Assembly (NCBI GenBank): GCA_004835665.1
Contig: RBKR01000025.1
Location: 248,001-312,000 of the forward strand
Direction: 5' to 3'
DNA: 64,000 nt
From: Phoma sp. XZ068
Taxonomy: Eukaryota; Ascomycota; Dothideomycetes; Pleosporales; Didymellaceae
Below are positions 33,655 through 47,175 of this stretch, one piece after another (the stretch's first letter is position 1; each line of letters begins with the position of its first letter). The notes beneath the pieces were generated by a model. The model saw nothing but the letters and a program-made list of their open reading frames with translations, did no database searches and was not told the origin of the DNA. The position numbers and the translations under genes are program-made.

Positions 33655-35250
33655 GATATCATCTTTCCTCCAACGAAGCAATTCGAATTGGAACAGAAAT
33701 GGCAAGAGCAAGCTTGTCACTTGTGACCATTCCGCATGCCTCAAGAAAGCAAGCCATAACCCTACATTCAGTTGTGGCTACGGCGAGAGAAATGATGTCA
33801 TAATCCCAACATCAACAACACTGCGACAATGACGATGATCGTTTCTGCAGTGTCACTTGCTGTGATACAGTGGGGTTGATGTACTGGGTATTCGTTAACA
33901 ACATAACGCCGGCCCCAGTCAGATCGCTCCAGCTAGGCACTGGTCCGAGGCGGATCGGTAAAGCTGTTCTCAAAATGCGATGCGGCGCCCAGTCAATAAC
34001 AACAATCCTCCGATATCTTGCATCAAGATTTCGGAACAACACCATGCAATCACTTTTGTATTGCTGCTATTTTACTCGACGGCTAAGATGCTGCTCGTTA
34101 AGGGCTCACTCTACGTGTGATGCATTTTTGCACAAATGCTATCTAGTGCTCTTTCGCCAGGATGACTACATCGGTGGAGGCGGTCAGAGCAACCGAGATA
34201 AGAGCTACGCTCTCCACGTGCATCGGAATGTGGTTCCTTCCACCTGGCCTACCAACATGATTGCCAGCCCTCGCGATTTCAGAGCTGAGTGAATCTCGTG
34301 GCGCCGGTTCAGCCTTCGCACACTACACAAGCTTGAGTAGCGCAATGCACACGCATGATGATATGGCCAGGAGAAGAAAGCTACCTTGATGGGCTCCAAT
34401 CGTTATGATTCCTCGGATACAGCTGAATTGAATCAGGGCAGTCTCCCTGCCTTCTGTTCACATTCTGTTTTATACCAGTCCGCCCCAATGTTTCGTCTAA
34501 ATTTTTACATACGCCTTCTGACGTATGCTGCTCCGACAAAGCACCTACGCCGCTCACACGATGTTTCGAAGCCTCGGCCGCTATCTGGCATGACGCCGGC
34601 TGCATATGCAAAGGTCGCAAGCGTTTTGTTGTCGATGCCCCGGGAGAAAAAATATTTTTGCCATGGACAGGCCTTTCGAAACAACAAACCTGTGGTAGTG
34701 GAGGTATAAACTCCATTGCTGCGCCTGAAATATTACAACGGGTGACGGTATACAAGTACCTGGGCGGTGTATGTTAGGTTCGAACTTGCGTGATAGAGTC
34801 GTTTGGCACAACTCCAGGACGGAAGTGAGTTTTACAAACCATACAAACCAATGCGACCGCAGGACTGGCTGTGATGGTGACGGCACAGCATACATCTAGA
34901 TCATTTGACAGCCCTAGAGCCTGCTAAGCGCGACCGAAGCGGTGTAGATGTTTAATGCGACGGGCTTTAGACTGACGAGCTGTATGGATGTGGCACTTTT
35001 GGACTACTGGGGATGGCCTCGCTAGCCTTGACAGGTTATCCTGTGGTTGTCTTAAGGGGATAGTAGAGATAGAAGACAGCACAGAAGCAAGCTCGTAGGA
35101 TAGATGCGCCAAATATGATGCGCTTTTGATTCATATGTACACCTCCCCCAGTCTATCTAAGTCGCAAGAACGCACAAGTTGTAAATGCCAGTGATTTGCC
35201 AAAGCTCCATATTATGCACTGCTCGGCCAAAACACCGAGTTTGGTGACGA
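33655..35250. other. spacer between convergent genes
   Basis: This 1.6 kb region lies between the ends of the tandem-finger regulator (plus) and BPH1 (minus). The longest frame (140 codons, 33870-34292) has no recognisable domain. I see no repeats, transposon features or RNA genes. Confidence 0.5.
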
Positions 35251-38200
35251 TCAATGGTGTCGTTGCACACAATCCCATTCATACTGCATGATCATTAGTA
35301 CACTGTCTTGCCTCACGCTCACAAAATAGAACTTACCACTCGCCCATCTTCGTCCCCGGTATACACGCTTCTTTCCAACGGCAAGATACATGTTATCGGC
35401 GCCGCCGTACGCTCGATCATTGGATCTCCGTGAGCGAGCACATTGACAAGGTCGATTGACCAAGTGGCTGCAGTTCGGTTCAGCGTGGTGTGCACGGCAG
35501 AAGACGGGTTGTTGGCAGTGAAAGAGGTGCTGGGTGTGGGGGTGAGGTGGAAGATCTGATCTGTGTTAGCACAGAGTTATCACATGTAGAGTAAGAGAAC
35601 TACTCACCTTTACGATACCGCGTCTGTGGCCAGTAAAAATGAGCTCGCGCTCACACCACTCATTGCCGACACCCTCATATACCGCAATTGCGGTGATACC
35701 CTCTGTATCATCATCGCCGTCACACACATCCTCATCCAACAAAACTGTGCCATTCAGTGTTGTGACTATCAGTCGTGGCCCAACAGCAAGAACAATGTGT
35801 CCGGTAGCGCTGTTGATGCGCGCGGACTGCACCGACGTTCTTGTTCTCTTTTGTCGCGGTCCGAGGTCAAGCTCACGTACAAACTCATTGCGATTGAGAT
35901 CCCAGAGAAATACTTTCCCTCCTTGATCCGCGCTCAGGAAAGCAGAGAAGGCACGGCTTGCAGCAAGACTGATGACAGGCGACTTGTGTCCGAAGAGACT
36001 CGTCACATTCTGAAGCTCGATGTGCCCCTTGTCTGCGCGTATTACGTTCCAGACTGCTAGTGTACAGTCTGTACCTGCTGTGATGAGGGTGCGGCCGTCT
36101 ACAAAAATAGAGGTGGTAAGTTGGCCAGAGTGCAAATGTTCGAACAGTCCAAGGAGGCGCTTGGAGTGCGAGTCGTAGAAACGGACGGATCCGTCGGTAA
36201 AGCCCCACTCCATGTAAACGTTATAGTGAGGTGGGAGATTGTGTCTAAAAGGCGCAGAGCAAAGGAGCTTGTCGCTCCTGGCAATATGATTCAGCGAGGA
36301 AATTCGATCATGTGCGTCCAGCAGGGTGCCAGGTACACGATGTAAGCTCTCAGCGGCAGTATCGAGCTTCGTCGTTTTCGCGACGGTCTCTTTCGAAGGG
36401 TGTGGGCGTTGGAAGACCTGTGTGGGTGTTTGGCCGAAATTATTGATCACACTGATTTTCTGAGCGCGTTCCTTCTCATCGGTGATTGAGTCCAAATCAA
36501 TAGCGCCTTGATAGGTCATCCAGTGGAAGACGTTGGCAGCCTCAACGGCAGCTTCACCACGCTGCTTGTGACCAAAGATCAGGTCAATCCAGTGGTGCAG
36601 GTTTGCACTGACATGGGGGCTCTCCAGCGCTTCACGTTGCTTCGCAATGAAGATCGCCGGGTCCCCCTTGGCCCAGGGTGGCAGTTGGACATTGTCGATG
36701 CTCGACTCGTCTGAGCGCAGACCGAAGTTGTAGCCGTTGACATTAGTCAGAAAGTCGGGGAGGAAGAAGAACTCCGGTGTGAGCTCACGAACATCGGCCA
36801 TGTTCTTGTTTGACGCAGACTCCCATGCATTTTGGATCGAGTAGAACATGCGATCAGCATGGTCCCATGTGCCGCCTTGGATGAGGAAGAAGGCAGCACT
36901 GTATGGTTGAAGGCGCATGAGATAGGATGCGACAGTCATAGCGGAGGAGTAGTGTGTGCCAAAATGGAAGGCATGGTCAGGGTCACCCATCTCAGCGAAC
37001 GAGCTGAATCGCTCACGTATGGACTGCTCTTGCCTTGGGTGCTGTATACCGATCGGCTTACTCAGATCACGGAAGTTGCGTGGGTCAGTCAGATCCAACT
37101 CTTCGCTCTCGTAGTTCGAGATGACCCAGGGGAATACGGGGTACTGCGTGAGATCGTTGAATGTTCGGCCGGCTAATGTATTGACGAACATCAGATAGTG
37201 GAAATTTGAGACTTCGCCCTTTAGCCACTTCTTGGTTGCTGGGTGCGATGACACAGAGCTGAATGCAGAGGCGAACCGTGATCCAAAAGTCTGTGGCGCC
37301 TCTTCAACGTTGCGCAAGGAGTCGAGACGCCATGCGATCTCAGAGTTCACCAGCTTCTCGGGGTTGACGACGTGTGATGCACGCTGAAGGACTCGTCCGT
37401 GGATGTCGTTTCGAGCTTGTGCGGAAATCGCAGTAAGAAGGTAGCTGCGCCCATCATCGAAGAAAACTTCGATCGCAACGTCACGGTGCAAGAAGCGGCG
37501 CTTAGAGATGCTGATGACTTCGCTCCATTTCCAGTGTCGCGCCGATTCCTCTTGCGTTCTAGGCGGTGGTCGGCGGTTTGTGACGGCCTCTTTTCCAGCA
37601 ATAACCTGCACGTAGGGGTCGCGTTCGTCGGGTGGTGCTTGCCATACGCGAACAATTTCACCGTCTGATCTCTGGAAGAAGTCGTCAAGCAAGTACAAGC
37701 AGTCCTTGCCCACGATGAGCAGACCTTCTATTGCCTCCAAGCCGACGACTCGAGAGATATTGCAGACGTATTGCACCTGGTCGCCGCGATTAAGACTGCG
37801 CATGACCTTCCGATTCTTGTCCTCAAAGCCATCATCGTCCTCGTATAGAGCGTCAACCATCTCGAAGTCTTCGTCGCTGCCCGAGCCGTCCTCCTGCTGT
37901 GGCTCTTCCTTTGTCATTGTAGACGGTGTGCCGGATCGACGGTCAATTGGAGTGACTCCCAGGGCATCCTTTGCAGTAATCGGGGCGACGTTCGTGTCGA
38001 GCTTCAGTCTTCCCATGGGGTCTGTATCTTTGCGCTTAGGTTGATACTGCTGATCTCGGTTGGTGTTGTCGAGAATGATGCGCATACGTCTTCGATCGCG
38101 GCCTTCGGTTTCATCAAGACGCCACTTGGCGGGCGGGCTAGTATCGAACAATGCACAAGGCCCCTTCAGTTGGTGATCAAGCTTAGCGAGAACCGTCTGC

Positions 38201-41200
38201 AAATATGTTGCATTGTCTTGCTGGTCTTGTAATACTCGCTGATGCTTGATGCGTTCCGATGCATGGATATTCGATCTCCAGTGACCCGTTGAGTTCTCGT
38301 GATGGTTCCAGATGTTGTCAGAGGCCAGCTCTTCTGCTTGCCACTGTTTTAACTTCTCTTTTCGCTTGCCAATGCGTCTTGTTGATGTCTCTTCAGTGCG
38401 CTTGTTCTGTTCGTGCGCAAATTCTTCCCAAGACCTGGTCATGGAACCGTAAAAGATTTTGTCAAGATCCGTTCGGTGCTTGTCGAACCATTGCAAGAAT
38501 GTCTCGTTGTCAAGCTCTACGAGCTTCTGGAAGCCTTCATACAGGTTCTTGTTTTCTGTTTGTATAGCATTACCGAGGATGGCTGAGGTCTCTTGGGGCT
38601 TTTGAACTAGCAGAAGCCGCCAGAAGTTGGCTGCAGCCAGGCGCACTTGCACGTAGTTTGATGATAGCTTGGTGTAGAAGAGGTAGCAGATCATCTTCAG
38701 TGAGAAAGTATCGGTGTTGGCTGACGAGAGGATGATGGGCTGCCAATATACCAGCTTCTCGATGATGGATGTAGTGTTGGACCCATCTTCAGAGTCATCT
38801 GGATCAGCAAGCTGAAGCAATGCGACTTTGAGAAACGTCGCCCTCATAGTCTGGATCGCCTGTGTGCATAATCTGACAGACTTGATGGCAGCAATGTCTG
38901 GCCGCTCGAGGTACTCCAGTAAGAAGCCTGTGAAATCCAGCAATGGCTCAGCTCCATGGAGGAACCAGCCTTCGAAGACCGCTTCTGAGATATGGCTCAC
39001 GAAGCGTGACAGATTGATCAAAACACGGGGCTCGTGAAGGAGGTTCTGGTCCAGCTGCAGAGAGTTCTTGACAGATGATAAGATCTGGCGTAATATATAG
39101 GATTCGAAATAGGCTTGATGCTCCTGAAATCCTGGTGGTGTTTTCATGAAGAGACCGAGTCCTGGGAAGTCCTTGCGAGTGAAGAGCTGCTCTTTGAAGA
39201 CATCCAGGACAACCTCAAGCATAGCTTCGACCACCGAGCTGCCCACTTTCATCGCCACAGGTGCGGTATTCGTGGATGAGAGAATAGGGTTTAGTGGCGG
39301 TTGCTTCACAGGTTTCTTCGCCTTATCCGCCGAGATCAGGAAGAAGGAGGACGCCCTTCGAAATGGGATGACTCGTTGCGCGCCTGCTGAAGGCGTGGCA
39401 GGAGCATTATTCGTACGTATGATAGGAGTTTGTTGGCTGCTAGCGCCAGACACTGGCTGGATGACCACATCTTGACCTTCGAACGTCAGAGCTGACCCTC
39501 TTGACAGGAGTTCAGTCTCTGCGCTGACACTGTCAGAAGTGACAATGACCGGGTACAAGACAAAAAGTAGCTCTTGGACGTAGTTTGATGTGCTCGCATA
39601 ATCACGAAAGATCTCTGATCTCGCATGTAGCTCTGACAGGAACTGGATGGCCGAGTTGAGCACCACGGCATAGTTGTTAAGGCGCTCCGATTGCGGTGCT
39701 TTCGTGTCTGTGTTTATTAGCTTAATGATAGAGGCATGGTAAAAGTCTGCTCACCAACTGTGGGCTGCTTAGCATTGAGAGACATCGTTCTACGACGTCC
39801 CCTTGTCGGAGTGCTTTCACCATTATTGTCCTTTGATCGCTCCGCGTTGGCGGTCTCACGGTCCCGGACAATGGTGCGCAGTCCGGTGTCCAGCATGGCC
39901 GTGATAACAGGAAATATTTCAGGATATGCTATCCTCAACTTGGACTGCGGTGAATGCGTCATGAAGATGTCGACTAGGTTGAAAACGTCGAAGTCTCGTT
40001 CGAAGTCGATGGTAGCCACGTCACGGTCGAAAAGAATGGCGAAGCAGATGGTCCAGATTCCAGGCGTGTTCCACCAATGTCGGAGCCTATTCTTCATGAC
40101 GATAAAGCCACCTGTTTTGTCGCCAAATTTCTTGACATATGGTGACCCATTGGTGACAAGCAGGCGGGCCAGAATCTTCGCACCAAGTACAACGACACGG
40201 TGATCGGTCTCTGCGAGCAGGTACAAAAGCCACTTGCCAGTGACATTTTTGGCGAAGCGCACGATCTCGTGGGGGTTATGAGGATCGCACAGGAACTCGG
40301 ATAAGAGGTTCAGAATGGCTATGCCTAGGTCTGGCAAGGAGATTGGCGGAGATTCTGGCGTGATTGACGATGGACTAGCCGATCTAGGCGTAAGTGTAGG
40401 TGTCACGCTTGGGGGTGTCCCTCTGCGAAGGCGTAAAATGCTTGCTTTAGGCCGCAAGGTTCGTTTCGCGTAGGAGGCGCGACTATCATGCAGAGCATAC
40501 GTGACGAACAAGGACAGGGAGCGGGCGTTCTCTCCATTGAAGTTGATGCGCAAAAGGGCTTTGAAGGCATCAAGGAACAGTGGGAAGGTCTGTGGGATGA
40601 AACTCTCGCCCTTCAAAGCATCTGTTAAGCGCTTGACCACTCCTGCAGGCTCTGTCAGTTAAGCCTAGAAGGCAAGAGAGCACACATACTGATTCTGTGG
40701 AAACGTTTGGCATTATAATGATGATGCTTGCTGCCCTTTGCAAAATGTATGAACTGCGTGTAATACTTCTTCTGCGTATCCAACGACGTCGCTCTACGCC
40801 AGATTTCGAGATCCACAAGAAGCACTCGGTAAGCAAGCGGGTTGATGATGAGCGATTCTTCTGGATGTTGCTCGTCATATCCAACGAAGCGAAGTATGAC
40901 CGAGAGCAACTGTGCGACAAACTCCTCGCATTGTTCCGAAGTCACATCAAGTGATGATGCATTTCGTATGACCAACCCGCCCATCGCGAAGCCAATCTTC
41001 TGGCGCAAGACCTCGGCAAGAATTGCAAATCCATTGCTCTGCTCCATGGCTTCGCAATTTCGCCAGTTGCCTTCAACGGCCTCTAAAAGAATTCTTACTG
41101 CACGCAGTACGCTCTTCAAAGACTGAGCGGCCTGGACGAGCTTCAACCCAACAGCTGCGCATCCACCGATGCGCCAGATGGCGTCGTCGAGCGACTGGGG

Positions 41201-43357
41201 GACTACAACAACCGGATTACCTGATAACCTACCAAAGCCACGTGCTTGCGATAGAGCATCATTGACAGATGGGACGGCAGCATTTATGATGATGGGTGTA
41301 CTGTATGCCCTTGTGTACTTATGGAGGGATTTTGCTGAGTCTCTTGATAGGGATCTGATCAGCTGAGACTCGTCAATGGCGTTTCTATCATCGTCGTCCA
41401 TAACCGAGCTGGGCGAGAAGCTTAGCAAGATCTTAGACTCGGCCATAAGACAGCCGGCGTTGGAGCGAATTGCTGTCACAATGTCTGAGCGTTCCTCTCG
41501 CCCAGGGTGCAGTATTTCGTTGTGAACATGTAACTCGGCCGAGGTACGATAGGTCTGGAACGAACCAAGTCTGTCCTGGAAGTTACCGCTGTATCTTGGG
41601 CCTAATTTGTGATACACAGCTATTAGTTCGTCTGACAATGGTTCTGAGAAGAGATGGAAAGATGCTACGGAGAGCTTAGAGGTCAGCACGTTCCTCCCCA
41701 GTCGAGGAGCGAGGTTCCGTGGTGTGCCCAAGAAAGCCAAGATGTGGTGCTTTGAAGTGCTCGCAGACATGGACGCGAAGCTCTCTTGGCTGCTGTCCAA
41801 AACTGGTGGATGCGAAGGATAGTGAGCCTTCATGGTCTCTGTGAACTCGCCATCGACAAAGATGGAAGCTTTGTGGCTGCCCAAGCCGATGGCCTTCGCC
41901 CGCCGGTGCACCACGGCAATGTGGTACCATCGGCCCTCTTCAAAGCGCGGTGCCTTCTTAAAGCGTACGCTGGGAATGACGCCAGATGCGTGGCCCATGT
42001 ATGTTTGCAATATGAAGCAGCGGGTGTCCTTTTCCAAATATGCCATCAGAAAGCAGGTCTGGGTATCATCGTACGCGCCGAAAAGCGTAGTGTGGCAATT
42101 CGGGTCGTATTTGTCCACCCGTATCCAAGTTGCGAATGTGTAACCGCCGCCTTGGGAGACGGGTGGGAAGGGCCGACCGAGGTCTGGGAGCTCGATGGCG
42201 CTGAAGCCATGCAGGGATAGATCAAACTGTATGAAGTGAGGGGCTCGCGAGGTCTGCATGCCTCGGTGGAGAAACTCGGCAGCCTGTTCTGACGTGGCTG
42301 CCTTGCGAAAGAGGTAGTAGGCATCATCGAGCTTGTTGATACCGTACTCGATCAGACTGTCGGCGAGCTCTTGCAGCAGGCTGGCCTCGGTAGGGGCGCA
42401 TTTGTTCTCGAAAAGCAAGGGCAAGACGAAACTGAGGACGCCAGTGATGTGTAATGTGGCCTTGTTGTATGAGGACAGCTTGGTGATGTCGAGTATGGCG
42501 AGCAGAACAGCGACTGAGAGTGGCTTCGACTTTGTCCCCGGAGGCTCCTCACCAGACAAGCCGCTCCAGAAGTGGAGGATTGTGGGCATGATGTCTGAGT
42601 TTTGGAGGACCTCATTGCCGCTGAAGAGCTTCTTCAAATGGCTGCGCAGAGGGTCGAGGTCGAAACTGGACTCGCCGTACAGGGAGCGAGGGCTTGTGAT
42701 GATGATATCTGCAGGCTGCGCGTCACTGCTTGGAGGCGGAGGGCTGTCGTGGTGCGGTGGTGGGGCATCGTCCATCTTCTTGTCGACGTCTCTAAACATG
42801 CGTGTCATGGCCTCCTCGCCCAGGGCAAAGGCGAAGAGGTTGCCGAACAGCTGCTCCTGGCCGGCGTCGTCGCGCCTGCTCTGCGACTGGCCGCCCAGGA
42901 TGCCGGTGCTGGCCAATGCCTGCTCGAGCGCACTCCAGCCGCCGTCCTCGACGCGCTTGGCAAAGAAGCGGCGGTTGCCCGCATGCTCGTTCAGGGCGTC
43001 GGACAGCACGTCCAGCGTGGCCTTGATGACGTCGAAGAAGTCGATGCGGTCGGGCGGCGCGAGGGCGGCGGGTCGGTAGAAGCCGGACAGCGAGCGCAGG
43101 GTGGTGAGCAGGACGTCGAAGCCGCGCACATGGCGGAAGGCGTCCTTGGTGTGTGTCTGGTCGCTGGCGTCTATCAGCAGCTGGCGCATGCGGCGCAGGG
43201 CATGGCTCTGGCGCTGCAGCGTGTCGGGCGTCGGCGGGGACGTGGCGGCGGCGGCGACGAGGTCGTCGGCCAGGGCACGCAGCTCTGCAATCTGGCTGTT
43301 CATGGGCGGGACCCGCGAGGCGGCCGTCGAGGAGCGGTGCGGGCGGGTGGTCGCCAT
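35251..43357 (-). CDS. BPH1: BEACH/WD40 protein (Bph1/neurobeachin family)
   Basis: BEACH proteins act in vesicle fusion and fission, vacuolar trafficking and cell-wall assembly. Five exons (40690-43357, 39755-40642, 35608-39698, 35337-35555, 35251-35283; introns 47-56 nt) give 2,632 residues with consistent phases. A concanavalin A-like domain lies at about 390-620 (GGGYTFATWIRVDKYDPNCH). Armadillo-like helical sequence follows. The PH-BEACH domain is at about 1825-1950, and the BEACH domain is at about 2005-2285 (KKWLKGEVSNFHYLMFVN; FPWVISNYESEELDL). C-terminal WD40 repeats run from about 2300 to the end. The last two small exons complete the final blade (GDEDGRVYEWDCVQR), so a model ending in exon 3 would be truncated. 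The ATG at 43357 opens a Ser/Arg-rich start. Confidence 0.95.
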
Positions 43358-43983
43358 GTCTAGGCGCGGCCGCCGCTGCGCGAGTTTGTGGGGGTCGAAT
43401 GGCGCGGCTTGCAGAAGTCACTCATGTCTCTGCGGGCGGGCAGGGCATGGGCGAGCGGTGCCGTGCGGAGGGGGAGGGTGCTGTCGCTGTGGCCGTGTGC
43501 TGTGTGGCCGTGTGCTGTGTGGCCGTGGTGCTCGCCTGCGGTTGCGTCGACGCCGTCACCGCGCGCCGTATCGACGCCTGAGGCTAAACGGCGGCGGGCC
43601 TTGACGGAGCTTGGGCCTGCGACCTCAAACACGCTCAATGGCCAGGCATCCACTCGGGAGCATGGTGCTGCCGCGCTCGGGGGATTGCAGAATGCACGCA
43701 AGAATGAGGACGACGATCCGCGCTGGTCATGAGCAGGCTCCCACGGCTGCGTCCGCTCGTCACGTCTCTCACGCGGCTCGCTGCTGGGCTGCTGACTGTC
43801 GAGCTGGCGTGCACGGGGTGCGGGCGCCACTGCGCCGGATAAGGACGCGGCGGGCGGCCAGCAGCTCCGCGCGAGAGCAAGCAGCAGCCCGGGCGTTTAT
43901 CGTCGACATCGAACCACGATGGAGGCTGCACGGCATCAACAACCCCCAACAGTCGGCTGGCTGCTCGGTTGATGCCGTCGCCA

Positions 43984-44029
43984 GGACCCTGTTGGTTCGA
44001 GTGCTGGGACCCTGTTGATTCGAGTGCTG
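43984..44029. repeat. 23-bp tandem duplication
   Basis: The unit GGACCCTGTTGRTTCGAGTGCTG occurs twice head-to-tail, with one difference at R. It lies in the 980-bp BPH1/PRB1 divergent promoter region. It may be neutral or a duplicated binding site. Confidence 0.7.
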
Positions 44030-44164
44030 TCGCAACAGCTGCCTCCCATGGCGAGCGCGTGCTACGCTGCCCGCGATAGGCTAAGCGCGCAGTGAGGCTG
44101 GGGTAGCTCCAGGCTTGGAAGTGATTCACGTCATGTGCTCGGCCCTGCGCCCTCGGCCTTGATA

Positions 44165-44330
44165 AGAGCTCCCTCTGCTCCCCAAGCTCCGTCTCCAGTC
44201 ATCTGCCTCTCCACACCCTCCCCATCTCTCTCTCCCATCCATCTGCACCGCTTTTCCTGTAGCTTCCCGTCCGTCTCTCCCTTTGCTCTCTACTCTCTCT
44301 ACTCCAGCACTCGCAGCGCGAGACCACCAC
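44165..44330 (+). promoter_or_regulatory. pyrimidine-rich promoter/leader of PRB1
   Basis: About 165 nt of almost uninterrupted C/T tracts on the plus strand end in GCCACC directly before the ATG at 44338. CT-rich leaders with this initiation context are typical of strongly expressed filamentous-fungal genes. Strong expression is inferred. Confidence 0.6.
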
Positions 44331-44337
44331 CGCCACC

Positions 44338-46333
44338 ATGAAGTACGCCTACACATTGCCGGCCCTGGCCGCGCTGGCCGCAGCCTCGCCCATGGTGCAT
44401 GTTGGCACCATCCACAACGACGCAGCTCCCATTCTGTCGTCGTCACAGGCCAAGGAGATTGCCGACAGCTACATGATTGTCTTCAAGAAGCACGTCAAGC
44501 ACGAGCAGACAAAGGACCACCACAGCTGGGTCCAGAGCATCCACACAAAGTCGCAGAATGACCGCATGGAGCTGCGAAAGCGCTCCCAGTTCCCTGTCAC
44601 TACCGATGTCTTCGAGGGCCTCAAGCACACATACAACATCGCCGGCGGCATTCTCGGCTACTCGGGTCACTTTGACGAGGAGACCATCGAGGCCATCCGC
44701 AGGCACCCTGACGTAAGTACCACTCCCACCCGACCCAACCATGCCCCTACCACCTGAGCCCTCATGCCCATCTTCGTTGCATGCCGAGTTTCAGCCGCGC
44801 CCCAGCAAGGGCGCGGCCGCCGGCAGCCTGCGCCGAAAGCGGAGCAGTCGCCTGAGCTTCCAGCATCGTCAAAGCCCATCTGTGCGTGCGGAACCGCTTG
44901 TCTGCTGCAGCGCTGAATCCATGACGGCACCCTTGCCCCAGGTCAGCTGCGCGTTGGCGTGGCGATGGCTGCGGCCTGGAGATAAGGCAGCTCACCCGAA
45001 ACACGCAATCGTGCACTATCAGCACGTGACGCTGGCCATCCAGGTACTTGGTACCTGCTTTAGTACTCCCGCTAACGTCATCTGATAGGTCGACTACATC
45101 GAGCGTGACTCCGAGGTCCACACCCTGGGCGGTGACGAGTACGAGACGGAGAAGAACGCCCCTTGGGGTCTTGCCCGTATCTCGCACCGCGACTCGCTGA
45201 GCTTCGGCACCTGGAACAAGTACCTCTACTCCGCCGACGGTGGTGAGGGCGTTGATGTCTACGTCATCGACACTGGCACCAACGTCAAGCACGTCGACTT
45301 TGATGGCCGCGCCCACTGGGGTAAGACCATCCCCAACGGCGATGCCGATGAGGATGGCAACGGTCACGGCACCCACTGCTCCGGCACTGTTGCTGGCAAC
45401 AAGTACGGTGTCGCCAAGAAGGCCAACGTCTACGCCGTCAAGGTCCTCCGATCCAACGGCTCTGGCACCATGTCCGATGTCGTAAAGGGCGTTGAGTGGG
45501 CCGCCCAGGCTCACAGCGACGCCGTCAGTGCCGCCAAGAAGGGCAAGAAGAAGGGCTTCAAGGGCTCTGCCGCCAACATGTCCCTTGGTGGTGGCAAGTC
45601 TAACACTCTTGACCTCGCTGTCAACGCTGCCGTCGATGCCGGCATCCACTTCGCCGTTGCCGCCGGTAACGACAACGCAGACTCCTGCAACTACTCCCCT
45701 GCGGCTGCCCAGAACGCCGTCACCGTCGGTGCTTCCACCCTCCTTGACGAGCGTGCGTACTTCTCCAACTACGGAAAGTGCAACGACATCTTCGCCCCCG
45801 GTCTCAACATCCTCTCCACCTGGATTGGCAGTGAGCACGCCACCAACACCATTTCCGGCACCTCCATGGCCTCGCCCCACATTGCTGGTCTCTTGGCCTA
45901 CTACCTCTCCCTCCAGCCCGCTAAGGACTCGTCCTACGCTGTCGCTGACATCACTCCCAAGAAGCTCAAGGCGAACCTCATCGCCGTCGGTACCGTCGGT
46001 GCTCTCTCTGATGTTCCCTCCAACACCGCCAACATCCTCGCCTGGAACGGCGGTGGTTCGTCCAACTTCACCGAGATCGTCGAGAAGGGTGGCTACAAGT
46101 CCACCAAGGGTGCCTCGAAGGAGTCTTCCGAGTACACCATCACCATCCCCTCCGTCTCTGAGATCGAGAAGGAGGTTGCTGACGAGTTCGAGAAGGCCAA
46201 GGGCGCTGCTGGCCGCACTGCCCACCACGTCGGTGGCAAGCTCTCCAAGCTCGAGGCCGAGATTGAGGACTTCGTTGCCGAGGAGATGGAGGTCATGTTC
46301 AAGGAGTTCAAGGAGCGTGTTGCTCGCGAGTAA
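44338..46333 (+). CDS. PRB1: vacuolar subtilisin-like serine protease (cerevisin/protease B)
   Basis: This endoprotease of the fungal vacuole belongs to the S8 proteinase K group. It matures other vacuolar hydrolases and degrades autophagic cargo. Two exons (44338-44712, 45089-46333) give 539 residues. A signal peptide (MKYAYTLPALAALAAASP) is followed by an inhibitor I9 propeptide (about 40-135, SYMIVFKKHV) and the catalytic domain. D186 (VIDTG), H218 (GHGTHCSG) and S384 (GTSMASPHIAG) form the triad, and the oxyanion Asn lies in AAGNDNADSC. The last 70 residues are charged and helical, as in vacuolar members. The intron is 376 nt, far longer than others in the window, yet the protein reads straight across it (RRHPD/VDYIERD). 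Close homologues in Alternaria, Cladosporium and Curvularia are known inhalant allergens. Confidence 0.96.
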
Positions 46334-47175
46334 GATACTCGTCTCTACTTGACTTTACTGCGTCGTTGCATAGTGAGCGGACGTAGGCTCTGCTCACGCT
46401 CCGTAATAGTATGATACATGATCTGGTCAGGCGTTGGGTTTCAGCAAGGTGCATATCTCATTGGGCTAGTTTGATCGCGTGTACTTGTCTCTTTTCTTTT
46501 TCGATAAAGGAACAAAGGAGACTCTTGATAGTTGAATGCATCTGTGTCTTCCACGTTCCATGCCTTGTCTCTGCTTCGCTTTTTGGTGTGTTTTCCAACG
46601 TCTCTGTTGTGGCCAGGTTGAAGGTGTCTATATCAGCAACGCTTCACATTCGACATCCCTCCCTTTGACTCTGCTGACTTTTCCACTTCCCCCATCTATC
46701 CCAGATTGCCATGTGGATTGATAAGGTTGTTGCAGCGCAAATACATGCTTCCATATCGGCTAATAATGCCATTACTTCCTGCACGTCCGTAGATCGTTAC
46801 TTGCTGCGTCCGCCATGTCAGTAGCTCTCAGTCGATGCAGTGAATGAAGGTGACCAAGTGGATGTTGATCGCTGATGTCCTTTGAGAGTTCGAGGTGATG
46901 TTCGCGCAATTAGTATGGCCGGCAGGTGAAGATCAAGAGAAGGTGAGATTCCACTACAATGTCGCGCACGTAGATAAAAGCTGCGTAAGAAATGACATGA
47001 ACTAGTTCAGAACGTTCTTGATTCTTGCCAAAGTAGCGCAGTGAAAGGTAAGTGACTTTGTAAACTACTGATAAATAAACCTGTACAGGGACAATAAGCC
47101 TCTAAAGCTAGTGTAGTAGTACTAGCACTGCCTGTCAAAGTATTTCTGCTCCGTCTCTTACGACTTCCTCCATAT
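46334..47175. other. spacer between convergent genes
   Basis: This region of about 840 bp holds the 3' untranslated regions of PRB1 and the BTB gene. The short frames inside are T/C-rich and without domains. Nothing else was recognised. Confidence 0.5.

Noticed and set aside
42602..43604. Long GC-rich frames on both strands near the BPH1 start
   Set aside because: They are shadows of BPH1 exon 1 and its promoter; the Ala/Arg/Gly composition reflects GC content only.
44762..46228. 488-codon open frame on the minus strand opposite PRB1
   Set aside because: It is an antisense shadow caused by strong codon bias of the protease exon. No domain is present, and it crosses the protease intron boundary.
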